Assembly: GCF_051014445.1 (NCBI RefSeq)
Contig: NC_135141.1
Location: forward strand, 30,775,422-30,839,421
Length of the DNA stretch: 64,000 nt
Reading direction: 5' to 3'
Origin: Colletes latitarsis
Lineage: Eukaryota > Arthropoda > Insecta > Hymenoptera > Colletidae
A program made the translations under genes and the position numbers. This document shows positions 1 to 12,240 of the stretch, in pieces; within the stretch, counting starts at the first letter, position 1; each line of letters starts with the position of its first letter. The notes beneath the pieces were generated by a model that saw only the letters and a program-made list of their open reading frames with translations, did no database searches and was not told where the DNA came from.

Positions 1-1926
1 AGACTTAGCAATTCTAGTGGGAATCTTCGCTGGACGATGTAAATGGAATAGTAAACTTTTGTCGATCGCCTAAGCGTCTTACGGAATGCCAAATTGCGTG
101 TACGATTCGTACTGTGGCGACAGTACTCCGAGGAATAATGTCCACTTTATTCGCGAAATTTCCTAGACTATTCTCGAAGAGACACGACAAACGAAACGAT
201 AGGAAACGACCATACATGAAAGTACGACAAACGCTTAGGTGTCTTAGAAAAAATGCACGACTTGAACAAATCCACGGGATAACTCTGCGCTAACGGTTGG
301 AAACACAAGGAAAACAAGTCAATTTACCGATGGATAATGAACTACACTCGATTATAATCGTCTACTGTATAGTATAGGTCTTGCGTACCGTTAGTAACGC
401 TGCACCGGAAATTGTATAGCAGAGTTGGGACTGGTCGAATATTAATCGAATACTTTGGCTACTATGAACGATATTCTATACATTTGTACTTTGATAAAAA
501 AAAAATTAATCAGAAAAGACTATTTCAACAGAAATATTGAATATTGAATGTAGATATCCGGGAGAACGTTAATTTTGATTTGAGAGGAAACTTGTCCACG
601 TTTAATTTCGTTTCAAGGGAAAAATAATAGTAATTTTCGATCAACGATAGTGTATTAACATTTTCGAATAGTCCCAGCCCTATTGTACAATCGAAAAACG
701 AACATCGAGAATCGTTTACTGCCATCGTCGAGAAGCATCGTTTAGATTTTTAAACGATCATTGAGGGAACGTTTTTTTAGTTAATCACTTTACAGATAGT
801 GAATTATTTATACCAAATTGTACTGAGATTACAAGATAAATAATGCCACGGATTTGCTATTTATCAATTTAAAGTCCCTATGAGATCGAACCTCGAAAAT
901 TTTGGAATTATATAAATAATAAGAGTCCAGCAGTTTGATTTGATCGTTTTAATAATTCTGACGATCGCGTTCCCATTCACGATAGCTTCGCGATCCGTAT
1001 TGAATCGATGAACAAATTTTTCGCAGAATCGTTTCAAAATGGTCGAGGAAGCGTATTGCAACGATGTTTCTGCTTAGGACGGAGCCAATTGTAACAATAT
1101 TCCTAATTATCGGCATTAACGAGACGCGACCGCGCGCTTCGACGTTTGTTTCGAACCGATTTTGTTAATAAAACTTGTTTGGAGGATCGAACGATCGCGT
1201 CGAGGCGCGCGGTCTCGATCAGGGATCGTGACGTGTGATCGAAACAGATTATAACAGTACGTTTTAAGGGTGTATATACATGTACGCATCATATTTAGAG
1301 GGGCGAACAATTTATTGACATAGAACGACCTCGATCATCCAATTAATGCCAAAGATAAGTTTTAAGCAACGCGTTGTTTCCATTCGCGCAACGGCACGCG
1401 GAGCCGTTTTGTAAAATAGCCTATATAAATATATTAATGTTTAACCTTTTGCTACGCCCGCATCGAAGAATTTCAAAAGAAAAAAGGTTTCGAATAAAAG
1501 GTAGCCGAGGAATTATCAACGTTACAATTAATATCGAACGATAGATAGAATATTAATATCGATCGATTGTTATTTTTCTGGAAATGCATGAAATAGCAAA
1601 AGGTAAAACATCGCCCCTTCCGGGGGCGAAACTCGGGTCGATTTCACGACAATCGATCTATCGAATTTTCAAAATTTGTCCGTTTCGCGGACCGATATGG
1701 GACTCGTGCAACGCCAGTATCGTGTTAGTCCGATCCTCGAGCATCGTTTTCGAAACGGTGGCTCTCGAGGCTAATTAACTACGCTTACGCTGATTTCTGC
1801 CAAAACTGATTTTACGGAAACGAGGGCATACTTCGTCTATTTTCTCGGAAAGAGAGAGAGAAAGACTCGTCCAAGCGTAATCGACATTCGTTTTCAATCG
1901 AAGTTCATTCTTTTATAACGGAGATA
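1..1926. other. AT-rich sequence without recognisable gene
   Basis: Only short open frames under 70 codons occur here on either strand. None resembles a known family or has paired splice sites that would extend it. There is a short AG run near 1851-1864. I see no RNA gene. Confidence 0.5.
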
Positions 1927-2085
1927 AAGGGTGTTCGGCCACCCCTAAATAAAATTTTAATGGGAGATTCTAGGGGCCAAAATAAGATGAAAATCAACAA
2001 ATTGGTATTCTTGATTTTCATCTTATTTTGGCCCCTAGAATCTCTCATTAAAATTTTTCCCAGGATTAGCCGAATACTCTGTATG
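1927..2085. repeat. Hairpin repeat, family A copy 1 (terminal repeats only)
   Basis: Two arms face each other almost without a loop. The stretch 1968-1996 is an exact 29-base inverted match to 2012-2040, and weaker pairing continues outward to GTGTTCGG at the left and CCGAATACTCTGTATG at the right. The same arms bound the longer copy at 41898-42424 and start the copy at 45001. This copy lacks the internal 145-bp units of the others, so it is the minimal, MITE-like form. There is no coding capacity. No clear target-site duplication could be assigned by eye. Confidence 0.8.
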
Positions 2086-3565
2086 TTTCTATCGATAATA
2101 TCGAACAGACTGGATCACACTTTTTAGGGACTAAACACTCGTATTAACCATTGACGAAAATCTCAATTGCATCGAAGCGTTCGATGCTATAAACTATACG
2201 AGGCTACCGCTCACTATTCGTATCGGTACCTTAATTTAATGTTAACCGACAAACTGCCAAATCAACTTCGTTTAAACGTCTTACGAAAGTTTGCTAGATT
2301 ACACCTTCGATTCTCCAAGTTCCTCCCTTCGCTATAATTAATAATACTAACGTGTACACGGTGTATACCGAATGTTCTTCCAACGCTGTTCAAATTTATA
2401 CGGACTTTTTTATGGCGCGCCTCGTTATTGGGGCGCGAAACGTACGTACGCTAATTTACCAATTAAACGGACCCCGTAACGAACACGCTGAATTCCGAAT
2501 TTAGACACGAAATATGCAGAGTATGCCCTCTAATGATGATATCGATTTGTCACACATGTAACTACGTGCTTGATTTGTACAGACGCGATGGGCAAAATCG
2601 AATCCATGCACCAACCTAAGCACGAGAGCAGCGATCGTATGATTTATAGCGAGTCTTCGTCGTAGTCGGAAATCGTGATCCGTAGTTAGATGAAATTCGG
2701 ACGAGAAATTAGGGAAATGATGTTTTTCGAGAGAGAGTGCATGAAGAATGCGTGTGATATACAGGAACTCGTCGCGTGGCCCAGCCACAGCGTACTATTG
2801 TACATGAGAACCGTGAAAACTTAGGCTTTATGTATCATATCCTCGTATAAGTATCCGTGAGCGAACTAGATGAATTTAATCATCGTCCGTTATGGTTAAC
2901 ATGAAAAAAAAAAATAAATAAATCGATCGAATGTCTCATCGAAGCGTCGAACTTTCACAAGATATACTAAACTCAGCGTGTTAATAAAGAACGACAGACA
3001 TTTATTGCGTGAAATTCAATTTTGTATCCCTGTGTCGCGCCTTCGAAGGCTGATGTACTTTTTAAAACGGTTATCGTCGATGTGCAGGACCAGCTCAAAT
3101 CGATCCCCTCGATTCGCTTCGAAACTCTTGATTATATTAAAAAAAAAAAAAACAGTTTCAACGCTATTCGAGAGGATCGACCCGTACGTCTCACGCTGCA
3201 CACGAACACTAATTTTATGCTCAAAAAACTTGAAAGTTGAAAAACTTGCTGCCATGTACTGTACTTCTCGATGAGTAGATAGATAAAAAAAAAAAAAATA
3301 AACGTATCGAAAGAAAGCATTTCGTTTGGGTTCGCCTGTTTATTAGCGAAAGAGAACGAGGGGAAATTCTTCAAAGGATTAACGGCAGTTGAAGGCTCAC
3401 TTTTGTACGCTCATCGTAGGAGTAGCGAAAAAAATTTCTTTTTCCTGTAAACCATGCTTACGTTTCTTTCTGTTGAACGCTTGACAATGGAAATGCCTAT
3501 CTGGACCACCCAAATCTTACTCGATATGCACAGAGCCACTCAAGCTTATTATAGAAATTACAGAA
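2086..3565. other. Intergenic, nothing recognised
   Basis: Short overlapping frames on both strands, the longest 95-98 codons (2501-2788 minus and 2978-3274 plus), have no recognisable domain and no supporting splice context. There are A-runs near 2904, 3140 and 3286. No RNA gene was seen. Confidence 0.4.
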
Positions 3566-3749
3566 ATTAATAAAAAGCCATAGCACGTATTTTCCATTCT
3601 TTTTATTTACATTCTCCTCTACCTTTCCCATTAATTCCTTAATTTTTACCTTATAACCACTACAAATATTATTCCAAGTTCTACAATCATTTCTCTATAC
3701 ATTATTTCATGTAATTAATGCATTAGCTATATAGGAGGTACGGGGAGTA

Positions 3750-3985
3750 CAGTTCCCCTTGCCCCCCACGAATTGGTGCTAACGTATAGTATCGCCATCT
3801 AAGAACGGGTTTCGAACTAAGAATTTCGTGCCAGGATCACAGAATGTTATAGTAGATATCCTGAGGACAGTTCCCCTTGCCCCCCACGAATTGGTGCTAA
3901 CGTATAGTATCGCCATCTAAGAACGGGTTTCGAACTAAAAAAATCGTCCCAGGATCACAGAATGTGTATGGAGGTATCCGAAGTA
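3750..3985 (+). repeat. 118-bp direct duplication in left arm of the palindrome
   Basis: A block beginning AGTTCCCCTTGCCCCCCACG at 3751 recurs at 3869, a spacing of 118 bases. Both copies include TATCGCCATCTAAGAACGG and continue to CAGGATCACAGAATG. The right arm of the palindrome has only one counterpart (near 5200-5260), so the duplication arose after the arms formed. Confidence 0.75.
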
Positions 3986-4573
3986 CAGGTTCCCCCACTC
4001 CTACTCCTGTTGTGCAGTACCTTGATTATTCGCTAATAACTCTTTTTCTGAGATTACAATATGAACTTTTAGAATTGAAGAATGTAGTATGAACCCTTGA
4101 CAACATTCAAGGATACTTTTTACAACCCTTCCGCCCGTAATTAAATAGTTATTAACAAATATCGGAAGCCGAAATAATTACGGCCGTATTACTGTCTGCT
4201 TTAATCGATGAATTCTCAACTTTTCAACAATAACACACGTATTTCCGCTATTAGAGAACCAAGTAGACATCCCTGGGAACATTCAAGGACCGATTTTGCA
4301 ACGCTCCTCGCTCTAATTAATTAGTTATTAGCGATAGATCCCTAAGGTGTCACGTTAGAAGGTTAGAAACTGTGTGCCGACTTCCTATATCAATTAATAA
4401 CTATTTAATAACGCATATGAGGGTTGCAGCAGGTATCCTTGAATCTTGCCAAGGGTTTATACTATATTCTTAAACTCTAAAAGTTCATAAATTAATCCCA
4501 GGAGAAGCGTAATTAGTAAATCATCGAGCAGTGATTCATTGTATATGAAGAAGTACATAGTTCGCTGTTGTCA

Positions 4574-4587
4574 TCACTAGATGGCGC
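4574..4587 (+). promoter_or_regulatory. CTCF-like motif at the axis of the palindrome
   Basis: TCACTAGATGGCGC matches the published CTCF core consensus CCASYAGRKGGCRS at 13 of 14 positions. It lies at the symmetry axis of the 3566-5525 element, because the inner arms pair 4525-4533 with 4627-4635, giving a centre of 4580. The motif match is seen directly; binding is not established. Confidence 0.35.
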
Positions 4588-5926
4588 CACCATACATATC
4601 GTAATAAATCGCTGCTTGTAACGAACCACTGCTCGGTAATTTACTAATTACGCTTTTTCTGGGATTAATTTATGAACTTTTAGAGTTTAAGAATATAGTA
4701 TAAACCCTTGGCAAGATTCAAGGATACCTGTTGTAACCATGTCATGCCTCATTAAATAGTTATTAACGAATATCGGAAGTCGGCACACAGTTTCTAACCT
4801 TTTAACGCGACACCTTAGGGATCTATCGCTAATAACTAATTAATTAGAGCGAGGAGCGTTGCAAAATCGGTCCTTGAATGTTCCCAGGGATGTCTACTTG
4901 GTTCTCTAATAGCGGAAATACGTGTGTTATTGTTGAAAAGTTGAGAATTCATCGATTAAAGCAGACAGTAATACAGCCGTAATTATTTCGGCTTCCGATA
5001 TTTGTTAATAACTATTTAATTACGGGCGGAAGGGTTGTAAAAAGTATCCTTGAATGTTGTCAAGGGTCCATACTACATTCTTCAATTCTAAAAGTTCATA
5101 TTTTAATCTCAGAAAAAGAGTTATTAGCGAATAATCAAGGTACTGCGTAACAAGAGTAGCAGGAGTGGGGGAACCTGTACTCCGGATACCTCCTTACACA
5201 TTCTGTGATCCTGGCACGATTTTAGCAGTTCGAATCCCTGATATTAGATGGCGACACATATTTTTGTCACTTTTTGACGTGAAGGTAAGGTAATTATCGC
5301 ATCCAGTAATCGTTTATAACCATTTAATCGCATGAAAGAATGTGTAGAAAAATGTTTAAGGAACTTAATTAGATGTTAAACAGGTTCGAATAATATTCGG
5401 TGTTGTTATAAGGAATTATGGAAGTTTAGAATTTATAAAAATTAAGGAATTAATGGGAAGGTTAGAAGAGAATGTAAACAAAATGCATGGAAAATGTGTA
5501 CTGTGACTTTCAATTTTTTATTAATATAATCGTAAGCGTTTGACAGTTCAAATTTTGGCGGTGTTACTGAGTTCTGAACGCTACTGCACTATTTACGGTG
5601 CATATATCGCAAAGATGCTTTCCTGTCTACGTTCACCAGTACGTATGGCTGTCAATGCGAAGACGAAATTATCTTAACTGATCCTCAACAACGCAGAGCT
5701 TGATCGTCGTTAATCAGCTATCTAATCACGTATTTGAAGTGAACGTGATCATTTTTACAATATTTTCTATCACGTTCTCGATTGCATTTATAAATTTACG
5801 TTAATCCTGACATTGTTACATCGATATCTATTGTGTGTGTACGACCGGCGATCACGTCAAATTATTGAAAGTAATTGTCAATTTGAACTTATTAAAGCCA
5901 CAAGATTCGGCATTATGTGTGCGAAA

Positions 5927-6662
5927 ATGGCTTTTCAGCATCAGGCTGGCACCGCTATGGAATGTTTAAGCGTACGTATCTCGATTATTTGCATTTAATC
6001 CTTCGACACTTCATGCACGTTCTATCGACAATTGTCGTATCTTCTTTGGACGTTCATTTTTCCTGAGTACTGTTATTTGTTTATATATTTTATTGACACA
6101 TAACGTGTACGAATAAAAGCAAAATTTTCTTTGGAAATTACAAATTATTAAATGAAATTTAACGTCCATTCTGCGACAGATATATTGTCCAAGGAAATTG
6201 TTATCAAAAGATTAGTCAGCAATTGATAGCAAGTTGATTTAATATTGTATATGTCTTACGTTCTTTAGATACCGATCACTCTACACAAGGAAACAGAAAT
6301 TAATGAAAACGGGGAAGAAGTAATGAAATGTGGTTTCAAAATAGGCGGTGGAATTGATCAAGATTTTAGGAAAAGTCCACAGGGATATACAGATAATGTA
6401 AGGAAAATTAACGTAACATAGATATTGTAAACATAATCTATATTGTTTTCTATTTAATTTTGTTTGATTTTAGGGTATATACGTCACTGAAGTACACGAA
6501 GGATCACCAGCAGCAAAAAGTGGTCTCAGAATGCATGATAAAATTTTGCAGTGCAACGGGTATGATTTTACGATGGTCACTCATAAAAAAGCAGTATCGT
6601 ACATCAGAAAACATCCAGTATTAAATTTATTAGTAGCTCGCAAAGGTGTGACCAGTACTTAA
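5927..6662 (+). CDS. Tax1bp3: Tax1-binding protein 3 homolog (TIP-1), single PDZ domain
   Basis: Three exons, 5927-5971, 6269-6397 and 6474-6662, join in phase 0 to 120 codons plus TAA, with GT-AG introns of 297 and 76 bases. The product is almost only a PDZ domain (about residues 16-115). The carboxylate-binding loop region is GFKIGGGIDQD (37-47), with GIYVTEV at 59-65, and MVTHKKA places the class I specificity histidine at 95. In the TIP-1 family such single-PDZ proteins bind C-terminal tails (beta-catenin, Rhotekin and others) and compete with scaffold PDZ proteins in the cytosol. The ATG at 5927 is preferred over the in-frame one at 5915 because it has A at -3 and G at +4; the upstream choice would add four residues. 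The length fits the family (about 120-125). There are no catalytic residues, and a scaffold antagonist role is inferred from family. Confidence 0.93.
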
Positions 6663-6803
6663 ATACCAAATGAAAAATCTACACGATATAAGAAAAGTAT
6701 TTATTTCACTCTAATACACAGAGTCAACTTATTTGAGCTACATGTCTGCCAAATATCAGATTAGTTTATAATCAATAGTAAGATTACCTCGAATTTACAC
6801 AAA

Positions 6804-6809
6804 AATAAA
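6804..6809 (+). terminator. Candidate poly(A) signal of Tax1bp3
   Basis: AATAAA lies 142 bases after the stop codon and is followed by a T-rich run at 6826-6847. It is the first canonical hexamer downstream. Confidence 0.5.
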
Positions 6810-6829
6810 AGAATCAAATATTTGCTATT

Positions 6830-8838
6830 TTATTTTTTTTTTTTTTTATAAACTATCGGTACCGAGTGGCGAAGATTCCAGTTGAAATAGGGTCATAATG
6901 TTAATTCGCGCATACTCGATATTCGTTGAGATATTTACTTTGCAGGCATTACATTATTCATCTTCCATTACAGTAGAATTAGAGCATTAGAGCAATAGAT
7001 TGATATATATGTATAAAAATCCTGTTATGGTTCGTTATTGTTGTTAAAAAGAATAATTGTATGGAAGTGTTTTCTTGGTAATGTCGTACAACAGTTAATG
7101 ATGCTTACGATCGTGTAGAATTATGCTTGAAGAACATAATTTTACATGTGCCTGCTTAAAAATCATACTGTATAATGTTTATTCTATATCAAAATTTACA
7201 ATATTTCGTGTGCCAAACAGTAACTACTACATGAGATCCGTATGAATATTTCTCACTGTCATGTATATATTGGTATACAAAACAGATTTCATAGGATGAA
7301 ATTTATTTGAACAAAAGGTTGAAAAAAAAAACTTCCCGATCGATTTAAATGACAGAAATAGTTGTATGGATGAAAGTCATGATATTTTAATTCTTTAAGT
7401 ATTTCTATATTGTAAAGTATAACAAAAATGCCAAAGCATAATGGAGTTACACTAGTTTAAATACACACATACTTTTTACAAAATTTTGTATGTCAGTATA
7501 GTATTGTAAGACTCAAACGAAATACTTCAAATTTATGCATTTAAAACATTCTTCAATGACCGAAACAATCATACAATACACATTGTTTTAATTTAATAAG
7601 TATTACATTTAGTACGCACGTAACTTACGTGAATAAGTGAAGATACATGCAACTATTGCATTTATAAGCATTTATAAAACATTTTCTGCTACTTATTGAA
7701 ATGTACAGAAAATAATTAAGATTGTAAATTTTGAGACCAATAGAAATATTGAATTTTCTATTTTGTAAATTTGTTACTTTGACCAATAATGAATGGTTCA
7801 ATGTATCTTCGTGTGTGTTTTTACAAATAAGAGAAACAACACTTTGTATTTCGCATTCTTTTTTTTTTTTATTGGCTTCAATGTACAATAAGTGAAACAA
7901 AAGGAAAAGTTCCTGTTATACGTACAACTTTCTTTTGTATCCCGAAGTTTTTACCATAATCACGATCGAAACATCAAATTGTTTTATAAAAAAATGTAAT
8001 ATGTTGTCACAATTTTGTAACTAGTCTGCTAACATGAAAGTTAAAAAGAAACCGTAGAGCATAAATTATTATGTGTGCATGTATGTAGTAAGTTAAGGTT
8101 TTTTTGTATAGAGCCTCAGTGTGACAAATTACATGCATTAATTTGATCAATACACAGATCTACATTTATATGAAAATTATATGTTATTTATTGCCAAAAA
8201 CATGATTAATATAGAAACATATGAAAAAATTATTGTATATTGTGTAACTTAAATATTTTTCCTTATTTAAGGTGTGCAAGAATCCAAGAATTACTGAGGG
8301 CATTTAAATTTAAAACAATTAATCCCCAAATTATTCCAATAGAAAACTTTCATTATCTATTTCTTTTTGCATATTTTAAAAGGGTAATGAATTGTATAAA
8401 TTGCACAATACTAACATGTTAGGATAGCCACAATCCATGGATAGAACATAATGTTTATACATTGCCGCCCGATCGGATACTCTTTCATACATATTTTCAC
8501 ACACGCGAATGCCGCTCTTCCATCACATAGAAGGGACGTTTAGTATCTACATTGCCGTTTCTAAAAATTGTCCTTTCCTACAGCCCTGGCTACAGTAATA
8601 TAACGTGACTCCACTAGAGCTGAAATTTGGGGAATCCCGATATCGCATCTTACGTAACTGCAATAAAAATGAGTTTGTTACATGGACGAATAACATTACA
8701 TTAGACAGTTTCAACAAAAATATACCTACCATCAGCAAGAATTATTTTTTAAGTGTCATGCATCATCAATTGAATTTTTGCAATAAGTATCAGTATATTC
8801 CTTTTGATACATTCTACGTGTAAAGCATCTATCTAATC
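6830..8838. other. Convergent intergenic region, AT-rich
   Basis: This separates the convergent Tax1bp3 and THAP genes and probably includes the 3' UTRs of both. A 91-codon minus frame (7625-7900) is composed of low-complexity AT-rich codons and resembles nothing known. There is no repeat or RNA gene that I can support. Confidence 0.45.
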
Positions 8839-9911
8839 TTATCCAAATTTTCCACTCAACAATTTAGTAAGACTGTCATATTTCTTTTGAAGCCTGGAAA
8901 GTCGAACTCTAAATACAGCTTTTTCCCTCTTCAACCTGATAACTTCATTTCTTAACTTATTCGTGATATCATCATTTTTTCCACATTTTACTACATCAGA
9001 TGTTGAACATGAAATTTCTATTGTACCAACAGAATGTTCATCTAAAGGATCAAAGTCCGTGCTTCCATTGTTAGATAAATGCTCTGTAAGACTTTTTTCA
9101 GGGGGAAGGGAAGACAGTTTTGCCATTGTATTACCAGGAGATTCTTTTATCGATGAATTATTGAAAGGCATTTTTACTGATGCATTAACATGAGTATTTT
9201 CCATGCTTGACTTCTGTATTGTACTCTCTTCTGAAACTGGTAATTTTACAGTTTCAGTTTTGTTTGTGATAGGTACAATTCCATTTCTGACAGTATGAAT
9301 GGGTAACATCATTGTGTAATCATGATCTATTACACGAAGCTTCATAGGACAACCAACTTCATGTTCAAGTCCACTTCCTTTCGATGGTCTACCTATTTTC
9401 TTTAGGTTCTTATGTTTTTGATTTTCTTTCTCGTTATAACACAAGTGATTTAATTCTGTAACTGTTCTTGCAGGTGAAAACACTCTTGTAGCTGGAAGAG
9501 GAGACGACGAATAGCGGTGGTCATCGATTAATTTTTCGAATAACTTGCCATGCAATCGTTTTTTGGAACAGTGGCAAAAAAGTGTAGGCACTGCATTTTT
9601 TTTCAGCCGCCGGGCAGCTCTGTTTTCCCATTGCGTAGGTGCAAAATGAAGCTGTAAATATTTAATAATACAAATAAATAAATACTTTTCACGAAATGAT
9701 AGCTTCTAGTTATCACATTTTGGTTAGTTAAAAGTTAATGGAAAGAGCATCGATCGATTACCTCGCAAATGAAATGGTTCGGGCCAAACTTGAAATTTGG
9801 CCTATTAATTTGATGTATCCACTTTGCCCGTAACTCCTTGTCTTTCGGAATTCTTTTCATAACTTTCTGAAAAGAACGATTCGGACAGTTCGTAGCACAG
9901 CACAGCGTCAT
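8839..9911 (-). CDS. THAP domain-containing protein with coiled coil
   Basis: Two exons on the minus strand, 9911-9762 (50 codons) and 9651-8839 (270 codons plus TAA), are joined in phase 0 by a 110-base intron. The product is 320 residues. The N-terminal THAP zinc finger is C2CH, with C5-X3-C9 and C49-X2-H52; the intron falls inside the last motif, between E50 and L51. The family-defining AVPTLF box is at 70-75. DHRY (94-97) and DHDY (159-162) fit the [DE]HxY HCF-1-binding motif known in human THAP1 and THAP11. KKIGRPSK (134-141) resembles an AT-hook core. The last 45 residues form a basic, leucine-rich probable coiled coil. It is likely a sequence-specific nuclear DNA-binding regulator. The exact ortholog was not determined, and no transposase-like RNase H domain is present, so it is not a THAP9/P-element type. 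Confidence 0.9.
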
Positions 9912-10489
9912 ATCAATACAACACTAGTAAACAGATTTTCAAGTATTACGTCATTACGACAAACCCCACCGGAGAATTTAAACAATTGCTCACTCCCCCA
10001 CGAAATTAAAAAATGAAGAACAAACTAAAATACTGTAGAGAGAAATTCATAGCATACGCAATTACGGTTTGATGCCCTACGGCAGAGATACCAGATTGAG
10101 CACCGGGTGCACTATTCACACTATGACATATCACGCGTACGTGAGCTCGTAGAGTTTCGGAAAGTCGACAAAGGCAAACTGACACATGCCCTCTTTCTCG
10201 ATTATTCCGAAGTAATTTCGGACCGCCTCGTGGGAGTCGAGAGAGAAAGGCTCACATTTGCCTCCTCGCTCTTGAACAACTAATATCCGACCTCCCGTCT
10301 ACGGCATACGATTCGGAATCTCGACTGCCCAGGTATTTTAACTTGCCTTTCCTAGAGTTCATAACTGAACTCTGCAAATTACTCCTGGTTTCTATTTGCC
10401 TCAGATGACTCCTGATGACCAGTGCTGACAAAAGTGCGGAACTCCCGACAACTTTTGACACCATACAGCGACTGTTACTGACTGCTCCT

Positions 10490-11375
10490 GATTACTGCTT
10501 ACCTCTGCTGGACTCTGCTGACCATCGCTTATATTTCTGACAACTTATAACGATTACTACTGACTTCTGCTACCCTCTGTTGGTCTTTGCTGATCTCTGT
10601 CAGCGTGTGCTTGTCTCTGCTGAGCTTTCCTGGCCTCTGCCGTACGCTACTGACCACTGCAGGTATTTCTGATAATGCATAACGATTAATACTTACTACT
10701 GCATGCCCCTACAAATCTCTGCTTGCCTTTGCAGGTTTCTGCTTGCCTGTGCATGCCTTTGCTGGACTCTGCTGAACACTGCTGACCACCCTTGATGCTT
10801 CTGACATCGTATAACAATTACTACATGCTACTGTTCGCCCCTGCTGATCTCTGCTTGCCACTGCATGCCTCTGCTCGTCTCTGCTGACCGCCACTGACCA
10901 CTCCTGTTACTTCTGACAACGTATAACTATTACGACTGGCTACTGTTAGTCTCTCCCAGTCTCTGCTGACCACCGCTTATATTTCAAACAACGTACAACG
11001 ATTACTATTGACGTCTGCCAGCCTCCGCTGGCCTCTGCTGACCGCTGCTGACCACTCCTGTTACTTCTGACAACGTATAACGATTACGACTGGCTACTGT
11101 TAGCCTCTCCCAGCCTCTGCTGGCCTCTGCTGACCACCGCTTATATTTCTGACAACGTATAACGATTACTACTGACTTCTGCCTGCCTCCGCTGGACTCT
11201 GCTGACCGCTACTGACCACTCCTGATACTTCTGACAACGTATAACGATTACTACTTGTTCCTGCTTGCCCCTGCTGGACTCTACTTGCCCCTGCATGCCT
11301 CTGCATGCCTCTGCTGACCTCCGTTGGCCTCTGCTGACCGCTGCTGACCACTGCTGACCGTTGCTGATAACTTGT
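10490..11375 (-). repeat. CTG-rich minisatellite, left arm
   Basis: Degenerate 11-13-base words such as CTCTGCTGACC and CTCTGCTGGCC are organised into irregular higher-order units. Each unit is closed by a variant of TTCTGACAACGTATAACGAT (near 10535, 10668, 10800, 10913, 11066, 11148 and 11230), giving units of about 75-130 bases. Its inverted counterpart is the array at 12241-13615. Confidence 0.85.
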
Positions 11376-11579
11376 GACATGATGTAATATAATATAATAT
11401 GTTTATATGTATTAAAGTTTTGTATAATGTAAATCTATGACAATAAATGATATAATTGCAAAGAATTCTATGTGTTCTCGTCACTTTTACCTTTCTTTTC
11501 CTCTTCCCATTATTCCCTTAGTTATAAGAAACCGTTTCCCTACTTAAAACTGGAATTCCTAAGTGCCCGGAGCGTTTTC

Positions 11580-12060
11580 TGAAATGCCGGTGACCTTGAC
11601 CCACTTTCGAAACTGGGTCAAGGCCAAATCCTGATTCCCAAAGCGCCCGAAGATTTCTAAAATTTCGAATGGCCTTGACCTACTTTCGAAATTGGGTCAA
11701 GGCCATCCGGATTTCCAAGTTGGCCCGGAGATTTCTAAAATTTCGAATGGCCTTGACCTACTTTCGAAATTGGGTCAAGGCCATCCGGATTTCCAAGTCG
11801 GCCGGAAGATTTCTAAAATTTCGAATGGCCTTGACCTACTTTCGAAATTGGGTCAAGGCCATCCGGGTTTCCAAGTCGGCCGGAAGATTTCTGAAATTTC
11901 GAATGGCCTTGACCCACTTTCGAAATTGGGTCAAGGCCATCCGGATTTTCGAAGCGCCCGGAATTTTTCTAAGATTCGAATGGCCTTGACCCACTTTCGA
12001 AACTGGGCCAAGGTCAAGGTCAAATTCGGATTTCCAAAGTTCCCGGAACATTTCTAAAAT
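11580..12060. repeat. 78-bp tandem array of palindromic units
   Basis: GGCCTTGACC starts at 11671, 11749, 11827, 11905 and 11982, with a diverged first copy near 11592, so about six units of 77-79 bases. Each unit contains an imperfect 34-base palindrome centred on TTCGAA, bounded by GGCCTTGACC and GGTCAAGGCC. Those ends match the FTZ-F1/NR5A half-site consensus YCAAGGYCR in opposite orientations. I count 13 consensus matches between 11591 and 12022, seven on plus and six on minus. Confidence 0.9.
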
Positions 12061-12240
12061 GCTGGTGCACTTGCAAAGAAGGTGGTACGCATCTTATAGG
12101 TAAGAGAATGTTTGGAGAGGAAAAGGACGGTAAAAAATGATAAGAACACATAGAATACTTTAAAATTATATCATTTATTGTCATAGATTTACATTATACA
12201 AAACTTTAATACGTATAAACATATTATATTATATTACATC

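Larger units (their letters stand above)
3566..5525. mobile_element. 2-kb palindromic inverted-repeat element
   Basis: The outermost ATTAATAAAA (3566) pairs with TTTTATTAAT (ending 5525), and a second block at about 3600-3655 pairs with about 5437-5482. From about 3975 to 5190 the two arms are near-continuous inverted copies of roughly 600 bases each, sharing unusual strings such as GGTTCCCCCACTCC and its complement. The arms meet near 4580. No transposase frame is present, so this is a non-autonomous, foldback-type element. It ends about 400 bases upstream of the Tax1bp3 start codon and may contribute to that promoter, which is an inference. The outer arms are more diverged than the inner ones, suggesting growth by nested insertion or gene conversion of the inner arms. 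Confidence 0.85.

Noticed and set aside
11669..12057. Overlapping 106- and 121-codon frames
   Set aside because: The 78-bp repeat period is divisible by three, so any stop-free unit gives an open frame; the frames coincide with the array.
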